A DNA stretch of 16,422 nt from Bacteroidales bacterium (GCA_007122505.1 SKTQ01000100.1:1-16422); one strand, 5' to 3'. Numbered from the stretch's first letter, positions 7,997 through 16,088 are shown. Numbers and translations: made by a program. Notes: generated by a model not told the origin, from the letters alone.

Positions 7997-8097
7997 AACA
8001 ATATCTTTACATCGTTTTGTATCCTGATGCATGTTTATTTCTAAAAACAGAAAGAGCAAAAGTGTTATATCACCGGTATCTAATCCAGTTTTACATA

Positions 8098-9065
8098 TGA
8101 ATACTACAACAATTAAAGATGATATTGTTCAGCTATTGGAAGCGATTGTTAATCGTTCACATCGAATTAATCAGCACCATCCTGTAAAAGACCTCTTAAT
8201 TGAAATTGACCTGGCACAAGATGACCTGCGTATGCTTTACAGACGACTTGAAATGCTGAAAGAGTTTAGCCTGGAGGAAGAGCAGCAGAACGCCATGAAT
8301 CTGCCGGTAGCTGATGCTGAAGTCACTACGGACGAGGGTGTGAAAACTCCACCGGTATCACATGAAACGGAAGTCCGGGAATCAGAGTATCCGGATTTGG
8401 TTGAAGAGCAAAAGATGGCAGAAAAAGAGGATTACAGTGTTTCTTCTGATCCGGCAGCGCAAACACCTGCCGCAGGAGAACAGGAAAAATCCGTTGAAGA
8501 GCAGAAGTCCGAAGCAGCAGACCAAATAAAAGAAGAGGAAATGCCGGAAAAGGAAGATTTAGAAGGATCTCCCGTGCAGGAAAAAGAGGAAACACCTCAG
8601 GCTGATCAACATATGTCGGTTCCGGAACCGCCGCCGCCACCACAACCGGTCGAGAAGGAAAAATCCAACAATGGAAACAAAGCGCTCATAGATATTCTGG
8701 CTCAATACAGGAATACAACCATTGGTGATCAGTACCTGCAGGAAGATGATAACAGTTTACACAAGCGAATTGCATCCAACAAGGAGGATAGAAGTATTGG
8801 TACCCGCATGCAGCAACAGCCCATCAACAACCTGAAGGAAGTAATTGGTGTTAACGAGAAGTTTTTGTTTATCAATGAGTTGTTTAACGGAAACATCCAG
8901 GAATACCATCAGGCCATTGCGAATCTCAATGAAATGGAAGACATCAGAACGGCATTCGATTACCTGAACAAGCTGGGCATGGAACATTCATGGGATGCAG
9001 GCAGATCGGCCACCACCATTGAAAAACTGGCCAACTATGTGCAGAGAAGGCATATGCACAAATAG
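8098..9065 (+). CDS. Uncharacterised Bacteroidota protein with coiled N-terminus, acidic linker and conserved C-terminal domain
   Basis: I do not recognise a function. From ATG 8098 the product has 322 residues in three parts. A predicted helical N-terminus (about 1-65) is probably coiled. A Glu/Lys/Pro/Gln-rich low-complexity linker (about 65-185) ends in a short poly-Pro stretch. The C-terminal domain (about 190-322) contains LKEVIGVNEKFLFINELFNG, a block I recall from hypothetical proteins across Bacteroidota. There is no signal peptide or membrane segment, so it is probably cytoplasmic. An in-frame ATG at 8031 would add 22 basic residues that do not look conserved; I prefer 8098, but the choice is uncertain. 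rsmI starts 26 bp downstream, so the two are probably co-transcribed, which hints at a link to ribosome or RNA biology, though this is only inference. Confidence 0.8.
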
Positions 9066-9091
9066 TTTTCAGGGATAAAAACAACACAGTT

Positions 9092-9766
9092 ATGGCCGGT
9101 CTTATCATTGTTCCTACACCTGTGGGCAACCTGGAGGATATAACACTCCGGGCTCAGCGCATTTTGAGTGAAGTGGATTATGTTCTTACCGAAGATACCA
9201 GGGTAACCGGAAAACTGTTGAAACACTTTGACATCTCGGTAAGGATGATGAGTTATCACCAGCATAATGAGCATAAGGTCTTACCCGGTTTGATGGAACG
9301 ACTCCGATCCGGTATTCGTTTTGCCCTTGTTAGCGATGCCGGAACACCTGGCATTTCAGATGCCGGTTTTCTCCTGGTGCGCGAATGTATCAGGGAAGCT
9401 ATTCCTGTTGAGGTATTGCCCGGGCCTACGGCTTTTGTTCCGGCCTTGGTTGCCAGCGGGTTGCCCTGTGATCGTTTTTGTTTTGAAGGTTTTTTGCCTG
9501 TTAAAAAAGGAAGGAAGTCGCGACTGGATATTCTGGTGGATGAAACGCGTACCATGGTGTTTTATGAGTCGCCGCATCGCCTGCAAAAAACCCTTCTTTC
9601 TTTTGCCGATGCATTCGGTATGGATCGGCAGGCGTGTGTTTCGCGGGAAATCAGCAAACTACATGAGGAACATGTGCGCGGAACCCTGGCTGAGCTTATT
9701 GCGATATTTGATCAGCGAAGCGTGAAGGGAGAGATCACCATTGTGGTGTCAGGACTTGTCATCTAA
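9092..9766 (+). CDS. rsmI: 16S rRNA (cytidine(1402)-2'-O)-methyltransferase RsmI
   Basis: RsmI uses S-adenosylmethionine to methylate the 2'-O of C1402 in the decoding centre of 16S rRNA, tuning start-codon choice and fidelity. The 224-residue protein has the tetrapyrrole-methylase fold motifs in order: IIVPTPVGNLEDITLRA at the N-terminus, LTEDTR (about 31-36), LVSDAGTPGISDAG (about 79-92), LPGPTAFVPALVASGLP (about 109-125), and EGFLPVKKGR, followed by YESPHR and SREISKLHEE. Its length is normal for the family, although the C-terminal tail found in some homologues is missing. It follows the 8098 gene by 26 bp. Its last 18 bp overlap the 3' end of convergent lepA. Confidence 0.96.
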   Translation: MAGLIIVPTPVGNLEDITLRAQRILSEVDYVLTEDTRVTGKLLKHFDISVRMMSYHQHNEHKVLPGLMERLRSGIRFALVSDAGTPGISDAGFLLVRECIREAIPVEVLPGPTAFVPALVASGLPCDRFCFEGFLPVKKGRKSRLDILVDETRTMVFYESPHRLQKTLLSFADAFGMDRQACVSREISKLHEEHVRGTLAELIAIFDQRSVKGEITIVVSGLVI

Positions 9767-11545
9767 TTTCAGAACCGCCATAAATGCCTGCTGCGGGACT
9801 TCCACATTACCCACTTGACGCATCCTCTTTTTCCCTTTTTTCTGCTTTTCAAGCAGCTTACGTTTCCTTGTGATATCACCGCCGTAGCATTTTGCCGTTA
9901 CGTCTTTTCGCAACGCTTTGACCGTTTCACGTGCAATAATTTTCGCGCCGATACCCGCCTGGATAGCGATGTCGTATTGCTGCCTGGGGATCAGTTCACG
10001 CAATTTGGAACATATGCGCTTGCCAAATTCATAGGCATTTTCGCGATGAATAAGGGCCGATAGTGCATCCACGTGATCACCGTTGAGCAAAATATCCAGT
10101 TTGATCAGGTTAGATGGTCTGTATCCGATGGGGTGATAGTCAAAGGAAGCATATCCCCGGGAGATGGTTTTCAGGCGGTCGTAAAAGTCGAACACGATCT
10201 CGGAAAGCGGCATTTCGAATGTCATTTCTACCCGGTCGGTGGTCAGATATACCTGGTTTTTCACGATGCCCCGCTTGTCGAGGCACAGGGACAGGACAGG
10301 TCCAATATAATCCGATTTGGTGATGATTTGCGCTGAAATATAAGGTTCTTCGATCGATTCCAATTCATTCGGGCCGGGCAAATCGGAGGGGTTGTTCACC
10401 ACCTTCTTTTCACCTTTTTTTGTGAAAGCATGGTAGGAAACGTTGGGTACAGTATTGATCACCGTCATGTCAAACTCTCTTTCGAGGCGTTCCTGAACTA
10501 TTTCCATGTGCAGCATCCCCAAAAACCCGCATCTGAATCCAAAACCCAAAGCAGCTGAAGACTCCGGTTCATAGGTGAGTGATGCGTCATTTAGCTGCAA
10601 CTTCTCCATGGCGGTCCTGAGTTCTTCAAAATCATCCGTATCCACAGGATAGATACCCGCGAACACCATAGGCTTCACGTTTTCAAATCCTTTCACGGGT
10701 TGATCGGTAGGTCCTTTTACATGGGTGATGGTGTCGCCTACTTTGACCTCCCTGGCGTCCTTGATACCGGAAATAATATAACCCACATCCCCTGCCGATA
10801 TTTCTTTGCGCGGATGCTGGGCAATTTTCAACACACCAACTTCGTCGGCATGGTATTGCTTTTTGGTATTCATGAACTGGACATGGTCGTGCTGCCGGAT
10901 TTTTCCATCGTAGATCCTGAAATAAGCAACCACTCCCCGAAAGGGATTGTATATCGAGTCAAAAATCAGGGCTTTAAGCGGGGCATCCGGATTCCCTTTT
11001 GGCGGAGGAATACGCTCGACAATAGCATGCAGAATATTTTCGACGCCAAATCCAAGCTTGCCGCTGGCCGGTATGATCTCATCCGGATCACAACCGATCA
11101 GGTCAACAATCTGGTCGGCAACTTCTTCGGGCATGGCACCAGGCAGGTCCATCTTGTTCAGTACCGGTATGATTACCAAATCATGATCGAGGGCGAGGTA
11201 AAGGTTTGAAATGGTTTGTGCTTCTATCCCCTGCGAAGCGTCCACAATGAGTAAGGCTCCCTCACAAGCAGCTATCGAACGGGAAACTTCATAACTGAAA
11301 TCAACATGGCCGGGTGTATCAATGAGATTTAACTTAAAGAGTTCACCTTCGTGTGTATAGTCCATCTGGATGGCATGACTCTTTATAGTGATGCCGCGCT
11401 CTCTTTCCAGATCCATATTGTCCAGGATCTGGTCCTTGAAATCCCGTTCCGTAATGGTGTTGGTCATTTGCAGCATACGGTCGGCAAGGGTACTTTTCCC
11501 GTGGTCAATATGTGCAATGATGCAAAAATTGCGAATGTTTTTCAT
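9749..11545 (-). CDS. lepA: Elongation factor 4 (LepA), ribosome-associated GTPase
   Basis: LepA/EF4 is a ribosome-binding GTPase implicated in 30S biogenesis and in remodelling stalled elongation complexes. The 598-residue product begins MKNIRNFCIIAHIDHGKST, nearly the same as other LepA proteins. It has G1 AHIDHGKST (11-19), G2 around RERGITIKS, G3 DTPGHVDF and G4 NKMD. Domains II, III and V and the LepA-specific C-terminal domain (GYRPSNLIKLDILLNG, then Lys/Arg-rich KRKLLEKQKKGKKRM near the end) follow. The frame is open upstream to a TTG at 11554, but that TTG is part of a -7-like box, and family conservation fixes the ATG at 11545. It is convergent with rsmI and divergent from the secreted protein at 11733. 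Confidence 0.97.
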   Translation of the reverse strand: MKNIRNFCIIAHIDHGKSTLADRMLQMTNTITERDFKDQILDNMDLERERGITIKSHAIQMDYTHEGELFKLNLIDTPGHVDFSYEVSRSIAACEGALLIVDASQGIEAQTISNLYLALDHDLVIIPVLNKMDLPGAMPEEVADQIVDLIGCDPDEIIPASGKLGFGVENILHAIVERIPPPKGNPDAPLKALIFDSIYNPFRGVVAYFRIYDGKIRQHDHVQFMNTKKQYHADEVGVLKIAQHPRKEISAGDVGYIISGIKDAREVKVGDTITHVKGPTDQPVKGFENVKPMVFAGIYPVDTDDFEELRTAMEKLQLNDASLTYEPESSAALGFGFRCGFLGMLHMEIVQERLEREFDMTVINTVPNVSYHAFTKKGEKKVVNNPSDLPGPNELESIEEPYISAQIITKSDYIGPVLSLCLDKRGIVKNQVYLTTDRVEMTFEMPLSEIVFDFYDRLKTISRGYASFDYHPIGYRPSNLIKLDILLNGDHVDALSALIHRENAYEFGKRICSKLRELIPRQQYDIAIQAGIGAKIIARETVKALRKDVTAKCYGGDITRKRKLLEKQKKGKKRMRQVGNVEVPQQAFMAVLKLDDKS

Positions 11546-11551
11546 AGCCTG

Positions 11552-11559
11552 CAAAATTA
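11552..11559 (-). promoter_or_regulatory. -7 box immediately upstream of lepA
   Basis: On the minus strand, bases 11559 to 11552 read TAATTTTG, a full TAnnTTTG match. Only six bases (11551-11546) separate it from the lepA ATG. No clear TTTG is seen 19-21 bp upstream. If it is the active promoter, transcription would begin within a few bases of the start codon. Confidence 0.5.
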
Positions 11560-11635
11560 CAACTTAAAACGGTATTTTTTTATTTTTCTGATGCTGTTTT
11601 GATACCCAATACCACTCTTCTGAACAAATTTTCAT

Positions 11636-11643
11636 TAATTTTG
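11636..11643 (+). promoter_or_regulatory. Possible -7 box for the secreted protein gene at 11733
   Basis: TAATTTTG at 11636-11643 fits TAnnTTTG, but there is no TTTG at the expected -33 distance. It would leave a leader of about 85 nt. Low certainty, as such AT-rich octamers are common in intergenic DNA. Confidence 0.3.
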
Positions 11644-11732
11644 ACCATCCACAGGAAACAAAATAAAAACCCTGATTTGTCGTATTGACATAAAGGTATG
11701 ATCAACACCCTAATAATAAGAAGACCAATCTT

Positions 11733-13850
11733 ATGAAATATAACCCCATCCCGCTCCTTTTGTTTGCTCTGTTCTTTTTACCTGATCTGCACAGCCAGAC
11801 CATTTTTCCCATCGACACCATTGTTGAAGAACAGACGATTATTGCCTGCGAAGGTGTTTTTACGGACAGCAGTCTGGGCGACTCACTGACTGCATATCTG
11901 CCTAATGAAAACCATCAGCTTACTTTTGTGAGCACCAACCCCGGGCAGTCCTATCTGGTCTTTACTTTTGACATGTTTGGGCTGGGCAACGGCGATACCT
12001 TATATGTGTATGATGGCCCTGACAGTTCATGGCCGCTGATCTTAGCCGCTACTCACCAGGCTTTGTCCGGTGAAACCATCTATGCTTCAAACGGAAGCAT
12101 TCACTTCCATTTTGTGTCTGCTGACTTTGATCCTGACAATCCGGATGCTACTGAGAACCGCTTAGGCTGGCTTGCTCCCTTTCAATGCGTGGACCAGTGT
12201 GAACTTTTTACTGCATCCATTGAAACCGATGATCCTTCCGACCTGATGCAGTGTCCAAAAGATCCGCAGGAAGTTACATTTTATGGTTCGGCTACTTATT
12301 TGCCGGAAAATTTTGATTATGATCCGATTAACTTTCTGTTTACATGGATTATTGAAGAAGAAAGTTTTTCCGGGCCGCAGGTGTCGTATCTGTTTGAGGA
12401 ACCCGGTGCTTATACCATCCGGCTGATTGTGGAGGACGCTGTTACCGGCTGCATGGCTACTGCTGTGGAAGTACTGATGGTGGGCACCATACCGACTTTT
12501 GCAGGTACCATGCCGTCCGATACCATCGTGTGTGCTGAGGAAAACTTCACCCTTACAGGTGTTGTTAACCCGACAACATGGACAGGTTTCCCCATCGCGG
12601 TGGAGGAGGATCCGCCTTTTTTGATTGGTCTGGAAGAGACGTTTTATGAGTCGTCACTGTTTTTTGACGTTTTTCCGGAAGGTTTGGAGGTATTATCTGC
12701 CGAGGATTTTGACCGGATTTGTGTATATGTTGAACATGTTGACCAGTCGCAACTGAAGTTTGAGCTGGAATCTCCCGATGGGGTGGTGGTGCAGCTAAAA
12801 GATATAGGCGGGCCAACGGCCAATCTTGGTGAACCTGTGGTATGGAATGATCATATACCCGGCAAACCCTACGCTTATTGCTTCTCACCTTTCCCCCAGT
12901 ATGGAACCTTTGCTGAAACAACAGCCCTGTTTCATGAATATACCGACAATGCCGGCAACTATTATTTCAATGCCCTGTACATGCCACCCGGTAATTATAC
13001 ACCTGAGGAAAGCCTGAACGCCCTTGCTGGCAGTCCGATGAATGGCACCTGGACCATGCGGATAGAAGATGTAACCATTGGGGAAACAGGTCATATTTTT
13101 GGATGGAGCTTGCTTTTTGATGATCAGTTTTATCCTGATTCGCTGATATTTACTCCTGAAATTGTCCAGGAGCAATGGTACAGAAACGGTGAAGCAATAC
13201 CCGGCAACCCGGCTACTACCAGCATCAGTGAGGCCGGAGAATATACCTTCCTGTTTGAAGCAACAGACAATTTTGGTTGTACTTATGACACCACCTTTGT
13301 AGTGGAAGTGTTGAGATTGCCAAGGGCGGAAATCACTTCAGAACTCGAGATTCCGATATGTGAAGGAGATTCTACCCTGCTCACAGTATCACCACTCAAC
13401 AGTGACGGCTTCGGATGGAAATATCAGTGGCAGCTCGGAGGCATTGACTTGCCGGAAAGGACCTATGACACACTGATGGTAAAAGAACCTGCTCTCTATA
13501 CTGTCATGATCAGTGAACCCAACGTATTTTTCACGGATACGCTCTGGTGCCTGAACTTTTTTGACAAAGATGTTACCGACCAGAATTGCGATCTTACCAT
13601 TCCCAATGTTTTTACCCCAAATAATGATGGTATCAATGATCTTTTTGAAATCCGGAATCTTGAGCATTATCCAAATGCACAGATCGTGATTTACAATCGT
13701 TGGGGAAGCAAGGTTTTTGAACACAATGATTATTATAATAACTGGTGGGATGGGAATAATGTTCCTGATGGAACTTATTTTTATATACTTCGTTATACCC
13801 GGATGGGAAAAACCCGATATGCGGAGGGGACTGTGACCATCATACGATGA
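11733..13850 (+). CDS. Secreted CUB/PKD/P-domain protein with type IX secretion C-terminal domain
   Basis: The 705-residue protein starts with a signal peptide (hydrophobic core about 5-17, likely cleaved after LHS at 21). A CUB-like domain follows (about 39-150; Cys39, EGVFTDSS, DTLYVYDGPD). Next is a PKD-like beta-sandwich (about 160-240; CPKDPQEVTF, AYTIRLIVEDAVTGC), then a P-domain like those beside proprotein convertases (about 290-465; RICVYVEHVD, NGTWTMRIEDVTIGETG, FGWSLLFDD). Ig-like segments (about 480-610) come next. The end (about 623-705, IPNVFTPNNDGINDLFEI, RWGSKVFE, PDGTYFYILRY) is the gliding motility-associated CHU_C domain, a sorting signal for type IX secretion. It is therefore probably exported and surface-attached or released. 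No catalytic domain is visible, so an adhesin or structural role is my inference. No secretion-machinery genes are nearby. Confidence 0.9.
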   Translation: MKYNPIPLLLFALFFLPDLHSQTIFPIDTIVEEQTIIACEGVFTDSSLGDSLTAYLPNENHQLTFVSTNPGQSYLVFTFDMFGLGNGDTLYVYDGPDSSWPLILAATHQALSGETIYASNGSIHFHFVSADFDPDNPDATENRLGWLAPFQCVDQCELFTASIETDDPSDLMQCPKDPQEVTFYGSATYLPENFDYDPINFLFTWIIEEESFSGPQVSYLFEEPGAYTIRLIVEDAVTGCMATAVEVLMVGTIPTFAGTMPSDTIVCAEENFTLTGVVNPTTWTGFPIAVEEDPPFLIGLEETFYESSLFFDVFPEGLEVLSAEDFDRICVYVEHVDQSQLKFELESPDGVVVQLKDIGGPTANLGEPVVWNDHIPGKPYAYCFSPFPQYGTFAETTALFHEYTDNAGNYYFNALYMPPGNYTPEESLNALAGSPMNGTWTMRIEDVTIGETGHIFGWSLLFDDQFYPDSLIFTPEIVQEQWYRNGEAIPGNPATTSISEAGEYTFLFEATDNFGCTYDTTFVVEVLRLPRAEITSELEIPICEGDSTLLTVSPLNSDGFGWKYQWQLGGIDLPERTYDTLMVKEPALYTVMISEPNVFFTDTLWCLNFFDKDVTDQNCDLTIPNVFTPNNDGINDLFEIRNLEHYPNAQIVIYNRWGSKVFEHNDYYNNWWDGNNVPDGTYFYILRYTRMGKTRYAEGTVTIIR

Positions 13851-13931
13851 CGTTTTACCCCTGACACCTGCCTTTTTTGCATCTGTTTCTAATTTTATAA
13901 CTATTTGTTTCTTTGTTTTTGAAAGAAAACG

Positions 13932-14013
13932 GTTGTTAATGTGAGAATGTCGAAAGGTCGAAAGGTCGAAATGTGTGAAATGTCCAAATGTCAAAATGGC
14001 TAAATGTCAAGAA
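13932..14013. repeat. Degenerate 8-bp tandem repeat (GTCGAAAG/GTCAAAAT type)
   Basis: Eight clear units run from 13941 to 14013: GTGAGAAT, GTCGAAAG twice, GTCGAAAT, a 9-bp GTGTGAAAT, GTCCAAAT, GTCAAAAT, GGCTAAAT, with GTCAAGAA as a decayed last one. GTTGTTAAT at 13932 may be a further decayed unit. The first full copies are the most alike and the array decays rightwards. Confidence 0.65.
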
Positions 14014-14043
14014 GATACAATAACGATTTAGCTTTCATCCTAT

Positions 14044-14118
14044 CTTTGCGCTTTTTGCGTGATTTAGCCTTTGCGGCTTGTAGTTATTTTTTACCGCAAA
14101 GACGCAGAGCACGCAAAG
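14044..14118. repeat. Long imperfect hairpin built on CTTTGCG/CGCAAAG
   Basis: Three nested stems can form. CTTTGCG (14044-14050) pairs with CGCAAAG (14112-14118), TGCGT (14056-14060) with ACGCA (14102-14106), and CTTTGCGG (14069-14076) with CCGCAAAG (14094-14101); the 17-nt loop is AT-rich. This resembles the CGCAAAG-type intergenic repeats I recall from many Bacteroidota genomes. It abuts the left inverted repeat on its outer side. Confidence 0.65.
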
Positions 14119-14301
14119 TTTTCAATGTGCAAATCCTAGCTGCTACCTACTGCTTACTACATACTTCTTACTTTCTCCCCCTCTCTCTCAAGTCCCTTAA
14201 GTCTCTCAAGCCCCAACTCCCAGCTCCCAGCTCTCAGCTCCCAGCTCCCAGCTCCCATAACCACCCCCTGTGTGTCAAACATCCTTTCACGGGTGTTTCA
14301 T
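14118..14301 (+). repeat. Left copy of a composite inverted repeat flanking the AbgT-family gene
   Basis: The reverse complement of this 184-bp stretch matches 16183-16422. The outer 97 bp (14118-14214 against 16422-16326) differ at about 4 positions. The inner 45 bp (14257-14301 against 16227-16183) differ at about 6. Between these lies a 7-bp array of 6 units here and 14 on the right. The alignment needs no gap other than whole 7-bp units. Confidence 0.9.
14215..14256 (+). repeat. 7-bp tandem array, 6 units (AGCTCCC type)
   Basis: Five in-phase units run from 14222 to 14256 (AGCTCCC, AGCTCTC, then AGCTCCC three times), preceded by a decayed unit AACTCCC at 14215-14221. Seen from the other strand these are GGGAGCT/GAGAGCT, the same units as the right array. 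Confidence 0.9.
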
Positions 14302-14352
14302 GTAAATTTTGCGAGGGATTCTATCCGCAGCATCAATATTTTACAATTAATT

Positions 14353-14382
14353 TTTGTGTTTTGGATGAAAGCATTAATTTTG
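14353..14382 (+). promoter_or_regulatory. Promoter of the AbgT-family gene
   Basis: TTTG at 14353-14356 is followed after 18 bp by TAATTTTG at 14375-14382, one base short of the usual 19-21 bp spacer. The predicted leader is about 35 nt before ATG 14424. The promoter lies inside the inverted repeat pair, so any inversion between the repeats would carry promoter and gene together. Confidence 0.6.
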
Positions 14383-14423
14383 GGGCTTTCAATTTTCCAT
14401 TATACTAACATAACTGACAAGCT

Positions 14424-16088
14424 ATGGCCAAAACGGAAGACCCCAAAGGGGGTATATTTAAACGAATTCTTGACAAGGTTGAGATTATTGGCAATAAATT
14501 GCCGCAACCCGTTACCTTATTTGCGATCCTGATTGTGGTTGTTTTGCTGCTATCATGGATATTCAGTGGAGTATCGGTAGTCAGACCCGGCACCGGGGGA
14601 GATACAGGGGTTGAAGCAGAATTCATCGTGGTGGAGAACCTGCTCACCAAAGAGGGTATTCAGCGGATATTCACCAGCATGGTGAATGTATTTGCCACAT
14701 TCCCTCCGCTTGGCCTGGTTCTGGTGGTTATGCTTGGTATAGGTGTAGCAGAGCACACCGGTATGATCGCAGTAGCTCTCAGGGTATTTGTTTCCAAAGT
14801 ACCCAAGTATCTGATCACCTTTTCCATTGTTGTTGCAGGGATGGTCAGCTCTGTTGCTGCGGATGCAGGTTATGTTGTGCTGATACCCATGGGTGCAGCC
14901 CTGTTTATGGGCATGGGAAGGCATCCGCTAGCCGGTATTGCCGCGGCATTTGCCGGGGTATCAGGGGGCTTCGGTGCAAACTTTCTGCCCACCGGTCTCG
15001 ACCCCATGATAGCGGCTTTTACCGAACCCGCCGCCCAGATCATCGACCCCTTATATACGGTTAACCCGCTCTCCAACTATTACCTTATGGCTGCTTCAGT
15101 ACCATTGGTTGGTATTGCCGGAACCTGGGTTACAGAAAAGATCGTTGTCCCCAGGCTGGGAGAGTATCGTCCCGATGGTGACCTTGTTTTCGAAGAATCA
15201 AGCAATGACGTGAAGCCACACGAGCGCAAGGCACTCAACTGGTCGTTACTCTCCATCTTGGTCGTGATTGCTTTGGTTGCTGTTGCCGTTATCCCGTCCA
15301 ATGGCTTGCTTCGCGGCGAATTCGACGAAGTCACCGGCAGCCACAGTTTCAGACCATTTTACGACTCCCTGGTACCCATCATGTTTATTATCTTCTTCGT
15401 GGGGGGGCTGGTATACGGAATAGTGTCAAAAACAATCAAAAACGACAAGGACGTTTCGGATATGACTGCCAAGTCAATGTCAACCATGGGACTGTACATT
15501 GTGATCGCTTTTGTTGCGGCACAATTTGTGGCATACTTCAACTGGTCAAACCTGGGCAGCATCCTTGCGGTGAAAGGATCTGACGGCCTGGAAGCCATCG
15601 GGTTTACCGGCATACCGCTCCTGGTTGCGTTTATCATCATTGCCTCATTGGTAAACCTGATCATGGGAAGTGCTTCCGCAAAGTGGGCGCTGCTCGCACC
15701 GATATTCGTACCTATGCTGATGCTGATGGGATATGCTCCGGAAGTAACCCAGGCAGCCTATCGTATCGGCGACTCATATTCCAACATACTAACACCCCTG
15801 CTCCCATATTTCCCGCTCGTAATCGTATTTGCCCAGAAATATGACAAAACCGCCGGTATAGGTACACTCATTTCCATGATGTTGCCCTATGCCGTAGCGT
15901 TTATGATTGCAAGGATACCCATGTTTATTGTCTGGATATGGATTGGACTGCCGCTTGGCATTGAGGGGCCGATTTATTATGAACATGAATCAACACGTCC
16001 CGAAGCCCATCAAATCATAGAAGAAAAAGCAATCATTGAAGATAAAGAATTGACAGATAATACCCTGGTGATAGAAATAGTTGACTGA
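14424..16088 (+). CDS. AbgT-family transporter (p-aminobenzoyl-glutamate transporter / antimetabolite efflux type)
   Basis: It is an inner-membrane protein of 554 residues with roughly a dozen hydrophobic segments. It matches the AbgT family (E. coli AbgT takes up p-aminobenzoyl-glutamate; MtrF and YdaH have been described as sulfonamide exporters). The two re-entrant signature regions are clear. GANFLPTGLDPMIAAFTEP includes Asp193. In the second half, a Ser-x-x-Trp pair (S418, W421) is followed by AYRIGDSYSN (R447, D450) and TPLLPYFPLV; these match the residues I recall as functionally important in MtrF. Uptake or export, and the substrate, cannot be told from sequence. The hydrophilic tail after the last segment (about 30 residues, acidic) is longer than I would expect. 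It has its own promoter and terminator, and sits between inverted repeats. Confidence 0.93.
   Translation: MAKTEDPKGGIFKRILDKVEIIGNKLPQPVTLFAILIVVVLLLSWIFSGVSVVRPGTGGDTGVEAEFIVVENLLTKEGIQRIFTSMVNVFATFPPLGLVLVVMLGIGVAEHTGMIAVALRVFVSKVPKYLITFSIVVAGMVSSVAADAGYVVLIPMGAALFMGMGRHPLAGIAAAFAGVSGGFGANFLPTGLDPMIAAFTEPAAQIIDPLYTVNPLSNYYLMAASVPLVGIAGTWVTEKIVVPRLGEYRPDGDLVFEESSNDVKPHERKALNWSLLSILVVIALVAVAVIPSNGLLRGEFDEVTGSHSFRPFYDSLVPIMFIIFFVGGLVYGIVSKTIKNDKDVSDMTAKSMSTMGLYIVIAFVAAQFVAYFNWSNLGSILAVKGSDGLEAIGFTGIPLLVAFIIIASLVNLIMGSASAKWALLAPIFVPMLMLMGYAPEVTQAAYRIGDSYSNILTPLLPYFPLVIVFAQKYDKTAGIGTLISMMLPYAVAFMIARIPMFIVWIWIGLPLGIEGPIYYEHESTRPEAHQIIEEKAIIEDKELTDNTLVIEIVD

Larger units (their letters stand above)
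13851..14423. other. Long intergenic region with repeat modules, no gene
   Basis: These 573 bp hold no believable gene. In order, they contain an AT-rich hairpin (TTTCTTT at 13908-13914 with AAAGAAA at 13922-13928, no T-tract, at best a weak terminator for the upstream gene), a degenerate 8-bp tandem array (13932-14013), a long CTTTGCG-type imperfect hairpin (14044-14118), the left inverted repeat with its 7-bp array (14118-14301), and the promoter of the AbgT-family gene (14353-14382). The open frames found here are low-complexity translations of repeats. Confidence 0.8.

Noticed and set aside
13389..13994. Open frame of 201 codons on the minus strand
   Set aside because: It lies mostly antisense to the well-supported CHU_C tail of the secreted protein, and its own start lies in the 8-bp tandem array; no recognisable family.
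14215..14256. CRISPR array
   Set aside because: Units are contiguous 7-bp repeats without spacers, and no cas genes are present.
14004..14408. Open frame of 134 codons on the plus strand
   Set aside because: It runs through the CTTTGCG hairpin, the inverted repeat and the 7-bp array, giving a low-complexity Pro/Ser/Leu product, and overlaps the promoter of the next gene.
14424..16088. Transposon or insertion sequence cargo
   Set aside because: The flanking inverted repeats look like termini, but no transposase is present and the repeats resemble dispersed intergenic elements, so I report the pair as a finding and do not call a mobile element.
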